Below, piece after piece: positions 1 through 7,467 of a DNA stretch of 34,725 bases. Below the pieces are notes generated by a model, which saw nothing but the letters and a program-made list of their open reading frames with translations, was not told the origin of the DNA and did no database searches. The position numbers and the translations under genes were made by a program. Where the stretch lies: the NCBI GenBank assembly GCA_902825945.1, contig CADECY010000101.1:1-34725 (forward strand). The letters run 5' to 3'. The first letter of the stretch is position 1; each line of letters begins with the position of its first letter. This DNA comes from an uncultured Acidobacteriota bacterium (GTDB lineage Bacteria > Acidobacteriota > Terriglobia > Bryobacterales > Bryobacteraceae).

Positions 1-489
1 TCGAGCAAGGCCAGCATCACCGCGTCCTGCGTCAGGCCACGCGCATTCCGCTGCGAACTCCGTTCGCCGAAATCGTCACGTGCCTCGATCGCATCGTGAG
101 ATCGCCGGACCTCGCCGGACGCGCCACCATCGTCGCCGACGCAACCGGACTCGGAGCCCCGGTCATCGAGATGCTCCGCGCCGCCAGGATTCAGGCTGCG
201 CTCATCCCGGTCGTCATCACGGGAGAAGTCAATGCGAGCCAATCGAACGGCTCGTGGCATGTGCCGAAGAAGGACCTCGTCACCGCGCTCTGTCTGATGT
301 TCGAGTCGGGCAATATCCGCATCCCGAAAGGGCTCCCCGGGCTCCGGCGATCTCGAGGAGGAACTCCTCCACTTTGGCGTGCAGCGCAACGATATCCACG
401 ACGACATCGCAATGGCTCTCGCCTTGGCCGCCTGGCACACCAGGCCCAAGACCAAGGTCGGCGAGCGAAACGATGGCCGATTGGTCTGA
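1..489 (+). pseudogene. Phage terminase large-subunit-like nuclease domain, 5'-truncated and frameshifted
   Basis: The reading frame is open from the window edge and gives a segment VADATGLGAPVIEMLR followed by a strand/helix pattern typical of the RNase H-fold nuclease domain of terminase large subunits. At about 339-341 (a GGG run) the frame breaks. In the +1 frame the protein continues with LEEELLHFGVQRNDIHDDIA and an Ala/Leu-rich helix (the HDD-A-LA signature of the domain's end), then a stop at 487-489. One extra base explains both halves. The N-terminal ATPase part would lie left of the window. Terminases package phage DNA by translocating and cutting it. No other phage gene is visible here, so this is probably a prophage remnant. 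Family assignment rests on motif reading; another RNase H-fold nuclease remains possible. Confidence 0.6.
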
Positions 490-656
490 TCTCGATGGGA
501 CAAGGGACATGTCCCAAGAGACAGAGTCAATCGAATCAACGACATCGGGTCAGAAGCGAACGAAACGTTTTCGTTCCGCTTTGTCCCAACACGATCTTTG
601 AAATCACGAATGAGACTCTGACAGAACTCGGCGGAACGGCCGTGCGATGACGCTCG
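490..656. other. Non-coding spacer with nested palindromes
   Basis: No convincing gene lies between the terminase remnant and the aceE stop. The spacer holds a perfect 12-base palindrome GGGACATGTCCC (504-515), a hairpin GAACGAAA/TTTCGTTC (558-565 and 569-576, 3-base loop) and an outer inverted pair GGGACAA/TTGTCCC (497-503 and 581-587) enclosing both. It could be a remnant of a repetitive palindromic element or an insertion-sequence end, or could act as a transcription end for aceE, although no T-run follows on the minus strand. Confidence 0.5.
497..587. repeat. Nested inverted-repeat element
   Basis: The outer arms 497-503 (GGGACAA) and 581-587 (TTGTCCC) are perfect reverse complements. 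Inside sit the self-complementary GGGACATGTCCC (504-515) and the hairpin at 558-576. The nested layout suggests one structured element of about 91 bases. Its function is unknown. Confidence 0.45.
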
Positions 657-3413
657 CTACCGGGTCACCTGTTCAGCCGACTCGGTATCGACTCCGAGAT
701 CGACATACGCCCGGGCGGCCGTCTGAGCGTCGAACTTCCCTTCGCGAGCCAGCCGCGAGAGCGTCGCGCAAGCGATCGACTCAGCGTTGACCTCGAAGAA
801 CTGGCGCAGGACGCCCCGGTTTTCCGAGCGGCCGAAACCGTCGGTGCCGAGCGTGACCATGCGAGAGCCGATCCAGGGTGCGATCTGATCGGGCACGAGT
901 TTGATGTAGTCGCTCGCGCAGATCACCGGGCCTTGCGCTCCGTCGAGCGCTGAAACGATCACCGGTCGGCGCTGGAGTTCGGCGGGGTGCAGCCGGTTCC
1001 ACCGTTCCGTCGCGAGGGCTTCGCGGCGGAGTTGCTGATAGCTGGTGACGCTCCAGACGTCGGTCGCGACGCCGTACTTCTCCTGCAGGATCTGCTGGGC
1101 GCGGAGGGCTTCGTTCAGGATGGGGCCGCTGCCGAACAACTGCGCGACCGCTGGTCCGGATTCGGAAGCCTTGACGCGATAGAGTCCGCGGAGGATGCCC
1201 TCGCGCACGCCTTCGCCTTCGGGTATTGGCGGCTGCAGGTAGAACTCGTTGTAGACCGTGATGTAGTAGAAGAGGTTTTCGTTCTCTTGATACATCCGGC
1301 GGATGCCGTCCTGCACGATCACCGCGATTTCATAAGCGTATGCCGGATCGTAGACAGCGCAGGTGGGAATGGTCGAGGCGTGGATCGGCGTATGGCCGTC
1401 CTGGTGCTGGAGCCCTTCGCCATTGAGCGTGGTCCGGCCAGCGGTGCCGCCGATGAGGAAGCCCTTGCCGCGCGAATCGGCGAAAGCCCAGATGAGGTCG
1501 CCGATGCGCTGGAAGCCGAACATCGAATAGTAAATGAAAAACGGAATCATCGGTACGCCGTAGTTTGAGTACGACGTTCCGGCCGCGGTCATTGAAGCCA
1601 TCGATCCGGCTTCCGTGATTCCTTCCTCGAGAACTTGGCCGTCCTTGGCCTCGCGGTAGTAGTTGAAGTCCGCGCTGTCGACCGGCGTGTAGAGCTGGCC
1701 CTGCGAGGCGTAGATGCCCGAGGAGCGGAACATCGACTCCATGCCGAACGTGCGGGCCTCGTCGGGGACGATCGGCACGATCAGTTTCCCGATCACCGGA
1801 TCCTTGAGCATCGCGCGGAACATCTGGACCAGGCCGGCCGTGGTCATGGCTGGCCTCACGCCCGAACCCTTGAGAACGTCCGCGAAGAGTTCGAGCTTCG
1901 GCGCTTCGAGCTTGATCGGCGTGGTGTTGCGCGAAGGCAGGTAGCCGCCGAGTTGGCGGCGCCGCTCGTGAAGATACTGCATTTCGGGACTGTTTGAATC
2001 CGGCACGAAGAACTGCAGTTTCCGCCAGTGCGATTCCGGCACCGGGACCTCGAGGCGGTGCATGAACTTCTCGAGATCGGCATCGTTGATCTTCTTCGAT
2101 TGGTGCGCGGTGTTGCGAGCCTCGCCCGAGTCGCCCATGCCGTAACCCTTGACGGTCTTGGCAAGGATGACCGTGGGCTGGCCCTTGGTCTCGACCGCCT
2201 GCTTGTAGGCGTTGAACACCTTCACCGGATCATGGCCGCCACGGGGGAGTTTGGAGAGCTCGTCGTCCGACATGTCGGCCACCAGTTCGAGGAGCTCTGG
2301 ATACTTGCCGAAGAAGTTCTCGCGGATGTAGGCGCCGCCCTTGGCCTTGAAGTTCTGGAACTCGCCATCGACGCATTCGGCCATCCGCCGCATGAGCAGG
2401 CCCGACTTGTCCTTGGCGAAGAGCCGGTCCCACGCCGAGCCCCACAGGAGCTTGACGACGTTCCAGCCGGCGCCGCGGAAGATGCCTTCGAGTTCGCGCA
2501 CGATCGAGCCGTTGCCGCGCACCGGTCCATCGAGACGCTGGAGGTTGCAATTGACGACCCAGACCAGGTTGTCGAGCTTCTCGCGCGAGGCGAGAGTAAT
2601 GGAGCCGAGCGTTTCGGGCTCGTCGCTTTCGCCGTCGCCGACGAAGGCCCATATCTTGCGCCCGGTGACGGGAATCAGTCCGCGATTCTCGAGGTAGCGC
2701 ATGAACCGCGCCTGATAGATCGAGTTGATCGGGCCGAGCCCCATCGAGACCGTCGGAAACTGCCAGAAGTTCGGCATCAGCCACGGATGCGGATACGAAG
2801 AGAGGCCGGAGTGATCGCGCAGCTCATGACGGAAGTTCTCGAGGTGCTGCTCGGTGAGGCGGCCCTCGAGGAACGCGCGCGCGTAGACTCCCGGAGAGGC
2901 ATGGCCTTGATAGTAGATGAAGTCGCCGGGCTGATCGCCGTAGCTGGCGCGGAAGAAATGTTCAAAACCTACTTCGCTCAGCGTGGCGAGCGATTGATAG
3001 GTGGCGATATGGCCGCCGATGCCGTCGTCGGCCTTGTTGGCGCGCATCACCATCGCGAGCGCGTTGTAGCGGACGAGCGACTCGATCTTCTTTTCGAGCG
3101 CGCGGTCACCTGGATACGGAGCTTCCTCGAAGTCCGGAATCGTGTTCACGTAGGGGTAGGTGAGCTTGACCGGGCTGCTGACGCCCTGTAGGTACGCCCG
3201 GTCAACCAGGCGATCCATCAAGTACCGGACGCGATCGGGTCCGGCTTCATCGAGGATCTGATCGAGTGCCTCCAGCCATTCGCTGGTTTCCTGCGGATTC
3301 AGATCTTCCGTGACTGCTGCTTTGGGTTTGAGCATCGGTGGGGCGGTGGTTCCGTTGAGTGAGGTCTCGCGCGGTTGCGCAACATCCACGATAGCGTCTT
3401 TCGGCGCGGCCAC
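657..3413 (-). CDS. aceE: Pyruvate dehydrogenase E1 component, homodimeric type
   Basis: This is the E1 subunit of the pyruvate dehydrogenase complex: thiamine-diphosphate-dependent decarboxylation of pyruvate and transfer of the acetyl group to the lipoyl domain of E2, in the cytoplasm. The 918-residue length and full-length similarity fit the single-chain (E. coli-type) AceE family. The ThDP-binding motif begins GDGESDEPETLG and ends in the expected NCN about 30 residues on; HQDGHTPIHAS and the C-terminal DGFGRSENR-type segment are also AceE-like. The start given is a GTG without a clear ribosome site. An in-frame ATG at 3335 would give the usual short N-terminus before NPQETSEWLEAL and is a real alternative. 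The GtrA-like gene ends only 16 bases upstream, so co-transcription is likely. No E2 or E3 gene is in the window. Confidence 0.96.
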   Translation of the reverse strand: MAAPKDAIVDVAQPRETSLNGTTAPPMLKPKAAVTEDLNPQETSEWLEALDQILDEAGPDRVRYLMDRLVDRAYLQGVSSPVKLTYPYVNTIPDFEEAPYPGDRALEKKIESLVRYNALAMVMRANKADDGIGGHIATYQSLATLSEVGFEHFFRASYGDQPGDFIYYQGHASPGVYARAFLEGRLTEQHLENFRHELRDHSGLSSYPHPWLMPNFWQFPTVSMGLGPINSIYQARFMRYLENRGLIPVTGRKIWAFVGDGESDEPETLGSITLASREKLDNLVWVVNCNLQRLDGPVRGNGSIVRELEGIFRGAGWNVVKLLWGSAWDRLFAKDKSGLLMRRMAECVDGEFQNFKAKGGAYIRENFFGKYPELLELVADMSDDELSKLPRGGHDPVKVFNAYKQAVETKGQPTVILAKTVKGYGMGDSGEARNTAHQSKKINDADLEKFMHRLEVPVPESHWRKLQFFVPDSNSPEMQYLHERRRQLGGYLPSRNTTPIKLEAPKLELFADVLKGSGVRPAMTTAGLVQMFRAMLKDPVIGKLIVPIVPDEARTFGMESMFRSSGIYASQGQLYTPVDSADFNYYREAKDGQVLEEGITEAGSMASMTAAGTSYSNYGVPMIPFFIYYSMFGFQRIGDLIWAFADSRGKGFLIGGTAGRTTLNGEGLQHQDGHTPIHASTIPTCAVYDPAYAYEIAVIVQDGIRRMYQENENLFYYITVYNEFYLQPPIPEGEGVREGILRGLYRVKASESGPAVAQLFGSGPILNEALRAQQILQEKYGVATDVWSVTSYQQLRREALATERWNRLHPAELQRRPVIVSALDGAQGPVICASDYIKLVPDQIAPWIGSRMVTLGTDGFGRSENRGVLRQFFEVNAESIACATLSRLAREGKFDAQTAARAYVDLGVDTESAEQVTR

Positions 3414-3429
3414 GCAAACCGCGACGGGC

Positions 3430-3819
3430 TTATCGCGAAGGGCGGAAGACGAAGTATTCGCTGACCAGGAAATTGGCGATCGCGGTGACGCCGACCGCGA
3501 TCAAGTTCGCCGGAAACCAGTGCATTCCGAACGCGCCCACGAGCAGGCGCATGAGCACGAGATTGGAGAGGATGGAGGCCACGCCAGTGGTTAGGTTGAA
3601 GCGGATGAAGGCGGGCCATCCGCCGGGGCGGTCACGCCAGGTCCAGAACTCGTGCCAGAGGAAGTTGTGGATCACGGCCACCTCGACGGCGATCGCGGTG
3701 GCGGTGAGATAAGGCCAGTTCCAGAGCGATTTGAGCAGCGTCAGCACGGCCAGTTGGACGAGGATGCCGAGTCCGCCAACCGCGTAGAACTTCAGTCCCC
3801 GAAGCGCGAGTTCCCTCAC
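3430..3819 (-). CDS. GtrA-like family membrane protein
   Basis: A small integral membrane protein of 129 residues with four predicted helices, including FYAVGGLGILVQLAVLTLL near the start and LIAVGVTAIANFLVSEYFVF at the end. The conserved N-F-L motif before a WTWRDR turn and the closing FLVSEYFVF are typical of GtrA proteins, which are thought to help move polyprenyl-phosphate-linked sugars across the membrane. The start is a GTG that overlaps the stop of the CDP-alcohol phosphatidyltransferase in a GTGA arrangement, so the two are translationally coupled. The same frame is open far upstream, antisense-like inside the neighbouring gene, but that extension has no membrane or domain character and was excluded. 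The specific sugar lipid substrate cannot be read from the sequence. Confidence 0.85.
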   Translation of the reverse strand: MRELALRGLKFYAVGGLGILVQLAVLTLLKSLWNWPYLTATAIAVEVAVIHNFLWHEFWTWRDRPGGWPAFIRFNLTTGVASILSNLVLMRLLVGAFGMHWFPANLIAVGVTAIANFLVSEYFVFRPSR

Positions 3820-4532
3820 GGCAGACGTTCTTCGTTGTACAGCCGGCGCGTGTGCTGGAAGACCGAATTGAGCAGCATGGCGAGCATGCCGATCAGGCCC
3901 ACGACACCGCCGATATCGAAGAGCAGGTAACGCTGGCCGTTGATCACGCCCCACTGCCCGAAATAGAGCAGAGCGAGGTTGCCGATGCACAGCAGGATGC
4001 GCAGTTCGGTGGGGCTGAACTTCCAGAACGACAGGTGGAACGTGCCGATCGTGTGCGTGGCGAGGTAGACCTCGATCGACAGCATGAAGTAGGCGATGAT
4101 CAGCGCACCAGCGACCGAGTGGCTCATGAAGCCCGAAAGTCCGAGCCCGCCGAGCAGGAATAGCGTTCCGAACATGTCGACCACGTGATCGACATAGAAG
4201 CCGTAACGTGGCCGCTGGCGGTTGCGGACGCGGGCTAGTGTGCCGTCGAGCGAGTCGCCGAACCAATTGACGATCAGACAAACGATCACCGCGAGCAGAC
4301 CCGTGACCTTGTCGGTGGCGGAATACCAATAGGCAATTCCGGCCGCGATCATCGAGAGCATGCCGAGCGAGGTGAGATGGTCGGAATTGACGAACGCCGG
4401 CATGTGGTTGGCAAGCCAGATGAGCGTCTTCTTTTCGAGCGGTGCGAGCAGGCTGAGTTGGGCTCGCTGAGCTTCCTTGAATCCGGGCTTGGTTGGGGTG
4501 GCCATCGAGGGAGGAGTCGCGGTTGCGTTCAT
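3816..4532 (-). CDS. CDP-alcohol phosphatidyltransferase family protein
   Basis: A polytopic membrane enzyme that would transfer a phosphatidyl or similar group from a CDP-activated alcohol to an acceptor alcohol. The family signature is complete: GDSLDGTLAR, then G-x3-D-x3-D within GFYVDHVVD, supplying the metal-binding aspartates. About six hydrophobic segments follow one another from LTSLGMLSMIAAGIAYW to the C-terminus. The precise product (phosphatidylglycerol-phosphate, phosphatidylinositol-like or other) cannot be assigned. The start is uncertain: candidate ATGs lie at 4562, 4532 and 4505, none with a good ribosome site. The ATG at 4532 is given because an inverted repeat at 4538-4569 may be an operator upstream of it. 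The gene overlaps the GtrA-like gene and probably heads a unit running into aceE. Confidence 0.85.
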   Translation of the reverse strand: MNATATPPSMATPTKPGFKEAQRAQLSLLAPLEKKTLIWLANHMPAFVNSDHLTSLGMLSMIAAGIAYWYSATDKVTGLLAVIVCLIVNWFGDSLDGTLARVRNRQRPRYGFYVDHVVDMFGTLFLLGGLGLSGFMSHSVAGALIIAYFMLSIEVYLATHTIGTFHLSFWKFSPTELRILLCIGNLALLYFGQWGVINGQRYLLFDIGGVVGLIGMLAMLLNSVFQHTRRLYNEERLP

Positions 4533-4569
4533 GAATCCGGCTTCATGGACGCATCCGTGCATGAAACCG
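4530..4569. repeat. Imperfect palindrome cluster near the phosphatidyltransferase start
   Basis: A 14-base arm at 4538-4551 (CGGCTTCATGGACG) pairs with 4556-4569 across a 4-base loop with two mismatches. The hexamer CATGAA also occurs at 4530-4535 and 4560-4565, and its complement TTCATG at 4542-4547, so three alternately oriented copies lie within 36 bases. The position just ahead of a start codon suits a regulator binding site or an mRNA hairpin. Partial overlap with the possible N-terminal codons of the upstream start is a caveat. Confidence 0.45.
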
Positions 4570-4618
4570 TTTCGTCACAATGGCACCACAAAGTCCGGGT
4601 GCGATGCAAGCGGATGGG

Positions 4619-5129
4619 TTACTCGAAGATGGCCGCGAGAGGGACCTCGAGGTCGCCCGCGACATTGCGGAGGACACCGTCCCTGACCTCGCGGGAGCCC
4701 TCGCTCGTGTGTACCCACGCGCGGCGGGTTTCCGGCCGGATGATCCAGACGCAGGGGATGCCGAAGGCGAGGTAGTCGTCGATCTTGTCCTGAACGCGGA
4801 AGCGCGGTCGCCTGGGGAAAGGATTTCGACGACAGTGTCCGGCGGGGTCACGATGACGGGCACGCTCGGCTTCGCCCGCGGACGACCGCTACGTCCAGGA
4901 TGCGATATCGATCAGGTCTCACCTGGACCCGGACTTCTACGCCTGCCCAAAATCCTCGCGCCGTCGTGCGCACGTAGAGCAGCACGGAACTTTGAGCGTC
5001 GCTGTGGCCAACTTCTCCCACGTTGCGCTCCTTCAGTTCTCCTTCGAGGTACTCGCAATCCGGATCGTAGGTCCGGCTGAGGTACTCGGACAGTGGGATC
5101 AAGAGCATGAGCTTAGCATCGGGCGTCAT
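4619..5129 (-). pseudogene. Uma2-family (DUF820) endonuclease-like gene with two frameshifts
   Basis: Three frames read in succession give a protein of about 168 residues very like the Uma2 families expanded in cyanobacteria, Chloroflexi and Acidobacteria. The first part runs LIPLSEYLSRTYDPDCEYLE to RYRILDVAVVRG, the second holds PPDTVVEILSPGD, and the third gives DKIDDYLAFGIPCVWIIRPE and ends LEVPLAAIFE. The D of LDVAVV and the E of VVEILS fit a PD-(D/E)xK-type active site. One base appears to be missing near 4858-4866 and another near 4796-4802. The ATG overlaps the stop of the upstream PepSY gene by four bases (ATGA). It is either a decaying gene or a site of sequencing error; the family's cellular role is not established. 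Confidence 0.8.
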
Positions 5130-5722
5130 AGCGTGAACACGAACCAGGCGAACGATCCGAGCCCGGCCAGCAAAGCCAGCCAGCCCCAGTTCCGCGTGGC
5201 CGGCAACTGCCACCACATGAACAGGCCCGTGGCGATCCACAAGAGCATTCCGAGGCAAACGAGGTCGACAATCACCGCCCAGATATCATCCTGGATGCGG
5301 TCCTGTTCGAACCCGCCTTTGGCATGCATTCCGGTAAGGAACTGATCGAAGCGGAAGCGCCGGTCCTCGACGACGAGCTTCTTCTGGTCGAGGAAGTACT
5401 TGACCTGCGTGGATTTCAGGAACGTGTAGACGTAGATGTTGATCTGATTCGGGCCTTGCCGGTAGGCTCCGTATGCGCCCGAGAGTCCGAGGTCGGTGAC
5501 GACACGGTCCCCGAGCGGGCGCAGTTCCCCTTCGGGAACAGGAACGTCGTAGTCGCGCTCGAGAACTTTGGTCCACATCGGGAGGCTCTTCGCCTTGTCC
5601 AACTGGTCGAAATACTGGGGGTGATTGAAGACGTACGAACTGATGCCGTACATGAGGAACCACGGCACGAGCAGCAGCGCGAGATAGAGGTGGACGCGGC
5701 GATTCAGGTGATGGAAGGTCAT
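5126..5722 (-). CDS. PepSY-associated transmembrane protein, second copy
   Basis: A 198-residue membrane protein. It has one hydrophobic helix near the N-terminus (LYLALLLVPWFLMYGISSYV), a roughly 110-residue periplasmic-type middle part and two C-terminal helices (LVCLGMLLWIATGLFMWW and a final WLALLAGLGSFAWFVF). The R-R-x-H-L-Y-x-A-L-x-x-x-P-W start and the D-D-x-W-A-x-x-x-D-L-V stretch before the last helices are shared with the adjacent gene, showing tandem duplication. Similarity is to PepSY_TM-type proteins, often linked to metal or heme uptake; a catalytic role is not visible. It starts one base after the stop of its paralogue and its stop overlaps the Uma2 start. Confidence 0.72.
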   Translation of the reverse strand: MTFHHLNRRVHLYLALLLVPWFLMYGISSYVFNHPQYFDQLDKAKSLPMWTKVLERDYDVPVPEGELRPLGDRVVTDLGLSGAYGAYRQGPNQINIYVYTFLKSTQVKYFLDQKKLVVEDRRFRFDQFLTGMHAKGGFEQDRIQDDIWAVIVDLVCLGMLLWIATGLFMWWQLPATRNWGWLALLAGLGSFAWFVFTL

Positions 5723-5723
5723 G

Positions 5724-6320
5724 CTAGGTGGTCCTCAGCAGGATGGCGAAGATCACGATGCCGCCGAGCAGGAACGCGGCGCCGAGCGCGCGGGTGATCT
5801 TGAGTTCCCACCAGAGCCAGAGTCCGGAGAGCGCCCAGAAGATGATGGCCACCACCACGAGGTCGACGGTGAAGGCCCAGACATCGTCGGTCTTGTAGTC
5901 CGTCTGATAACCGCGTCTGCGGTGGAAGCGCTCGAGGAAGAAGTTGGGCCGGAACTCGCGGCTTTCGATCACGAGCTTCTTGGTGGATGGCGTGAACGTG
6001 AGGCGCTTCTCGTTGGTGGCGAACTGCCGCACGATCGCGAACGAGCCGTCATCGGCGGGCTTGGCGACGGTATGATTGCCGTCAATCGCGAGGCTGACCA
6101 GGATCTGGCGGCCGATGTCTTTCGGTTGAGTGCCTTCAGCGATCGCGCCCTCGAAAGTGGTTTCGCGTTCGGCGCGCCAGCCAGGCATGCCTTTGCCATA
6201 GATCTCGCGAAACCATTCGCGGTGGTTCATGACGAAGGTGCTGGCGGTGTACATCAGAATCCAAGGTGTGAGGAACAGCGCCATGTACAGGTGGGTCCGG
6301 CGAAGGACTTTCGAGAACAT
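5724..6320 (-). CDS. PepSY-associated transmembrane protein, first copy
   Basis: Paralogue of the next gene, 198 residues, with the same plan: an N-terminal helix (LRRTHLYMALFLTPWILMY), a soluble middle domain with two PepSY-like alpha/beta stretches, and a C-terminal pair of helices after DDVWAFTVDLVVVAII. The frame is open further upstream, but the family alignment with its paralogue begins at MFSKVLRRTHLY, so the ATG at 6320 is chosen. It is the first gene of a minus-strand unit with its copy and the Uma2 gene. It diverges from the membrane-protein gene at 6349 with only 28 bases between starts, so their promoters must overlap. Function is inferred only from family resemblance. Confidence 0.72.
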   Translation of the reverse strand: MFSKVLRRTHLYMALFLTPWILMYTASTFVMNHREWFREIYGKGMPGWRAERETTFEGAIAEGTQPKDIGRQILVSLAIDGNHTVAKPADDGSFAIVRQFATNEKRLTFTPSTKKLVIESREFRPNFFLERFHRRRGYQTDYKTDDVWAFTVDLVVVAIIFWALSGLWLWWELKITRALGAAFLLGGIVIFAILLRTT

Positions 6321-6348
6321 CGTTCTGACAGTATGGCAAACTCGAAGC

Positions 6349-7467
6349 ATGATGCCGTGGTACGTTTGGTGCGCCGTCGCCGCGGTTACTTCGGCGATGG
6401 TGGGCGTGCATTGGGACATCTCCTGGCACCGTTCGATCGGCCGCGATACGTTCTGGACACCGCCGCACATTGCGATCTACGCATGCGGCATTCTCGGCGG
6501 TCTGTCGAGCGCATGGCAGATTCTCGGGACGACATTCGGGAAGGCGGCCGGGGCGGATCGCGCGCGGGCCGCGTCGGTTCGGATTTGGGGGTTCCGGGGC
6601 CCGATTGGCGCGTTCATCATGGCATGGGGCGGAATCGCGATGATCACGTCTGCTCCGTTCGACGACTGGTGGCACAACGCTTATGGATTGGACGTGCGCA
6701 TTATCAGTCCGCCGCACACGGTACTCGCGGCGGGAATCTTCAGCGTGATGCTCGGAACCGTTTTGCTGGTGGCGGGCCGGATGAATCGCGCCGAAGGGCG
6801 CGAGCGCGCTGCGCTGCAACATATCTACGTCTTTCTTGGCGGACTGGTTCTCGTGAACATGGGCACGTTCATCATGGAGTCGATCTTCGTGGCGGCGATG
6901 CACACCGGATACTTCTACAGGGCCGTGGCGCTCGCGATGCCGGTTTACCTCGTGCTGCTCGCCCAGGCTTCCGGACTCCGATGGGCCGCGACGCGAATGG
7001 CCGCGGTCTACATGCTGTTCTGGGCGGGGATTAACTGGATCCTGCCGTTGTTTCCGGCCGAGCCCAAGCTGGGTCCGGTGGTGAATCCGGTCGATCACTT
7101 CGTGCCTTCGTATTTCCCGCTATTGCTGGTGGTTCCGGCATTCGCGATCGATTGGATTCTCGAGCGCACGGCTTCTTGGCCCGCTTGGCGGCGGGCTGCG
7201 TTGGCGGGAGTCGCGTTCACCGCACTCCTCATCGCGGTGCAGTGGCCGTTCGGGAACTTTCTGTTCTCCGGATGGGCCGACAACTGGTTCTTCTATGCCC
7301 ATGAACGCGACTACCGGACCGGGCCGAATACGTACTCGGCACTGCGCATCTTCGCACCGGCCGAAGCGGCGTTCGCGACTAACCTGCTGATCGCATTCGC
7401 GGGCGCGCCCTTGATGTGCTGGATCGGGCTGCACTGGGGCGGATGGCTGCGAAAGGTGCAGCGGTGA
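6349..7467 (+). CDS. Polytopic membrane protein of unknown function
   Basis: I do not recognise a named family. The 372-residue product is mostly hydrophobic, with about nine membrane helices. Conserved-looking histidines sit near helix ends: GVHWDISWHRSIGRDTFW, then TPPHIAIYACG and SPPHTVLAAG, which repeat a P-P-H motif. DDWWHNAYG and NPVDHFVPSYFP add further polar residues. Such H/W/D clusters in helix ends resemble heme or metal ligands, but that is inference. The start is the first of two adjacent ATGs (6349 and 6352). The stop overlaps the GTG of the next gene (GTGA), so the two are translationally coupled and probably work together at the membrane. Confidence 0.75.
   Translation: MMPWYVWCAVAAVTSAMVGVHWDISWHRSIGRDTFWTPPHIAIYACGILGGLSSAWQILGTTFGKAAGADRARAASVRIWGFRGPIGAFIMAWGGIAMITSAPFDDWWHNAYGLDVRIISPPHTVLAAGIFSVMLGTVLLVAGRMNRAEGRERAALQHIYVFLGGLVLVNMGTFIMESIFVAAMHTGYFYRAVALAMPVYLVLLAQASGLRWAATRMAAVYMLFWAGINWILPLFPAEPKLGPVVNPVDHFVPSYFPLLLVVPAFAIDWILERTASWPAWRRAALAGVAFTALLIAVQWPFGNFLFSGWADNWFFYAHERDYRTGPNTYSALRIFAPAEAAFATNLLIAFAGAPLMCWIGLHWGGWLRKVQR

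Noticed and set aside
80..650. A single intact gene across the left end
   Set aside because: The family-like sequence switches frame near 340; the uninterrupted frames become Arg/His/Gln-rich junk after that point.
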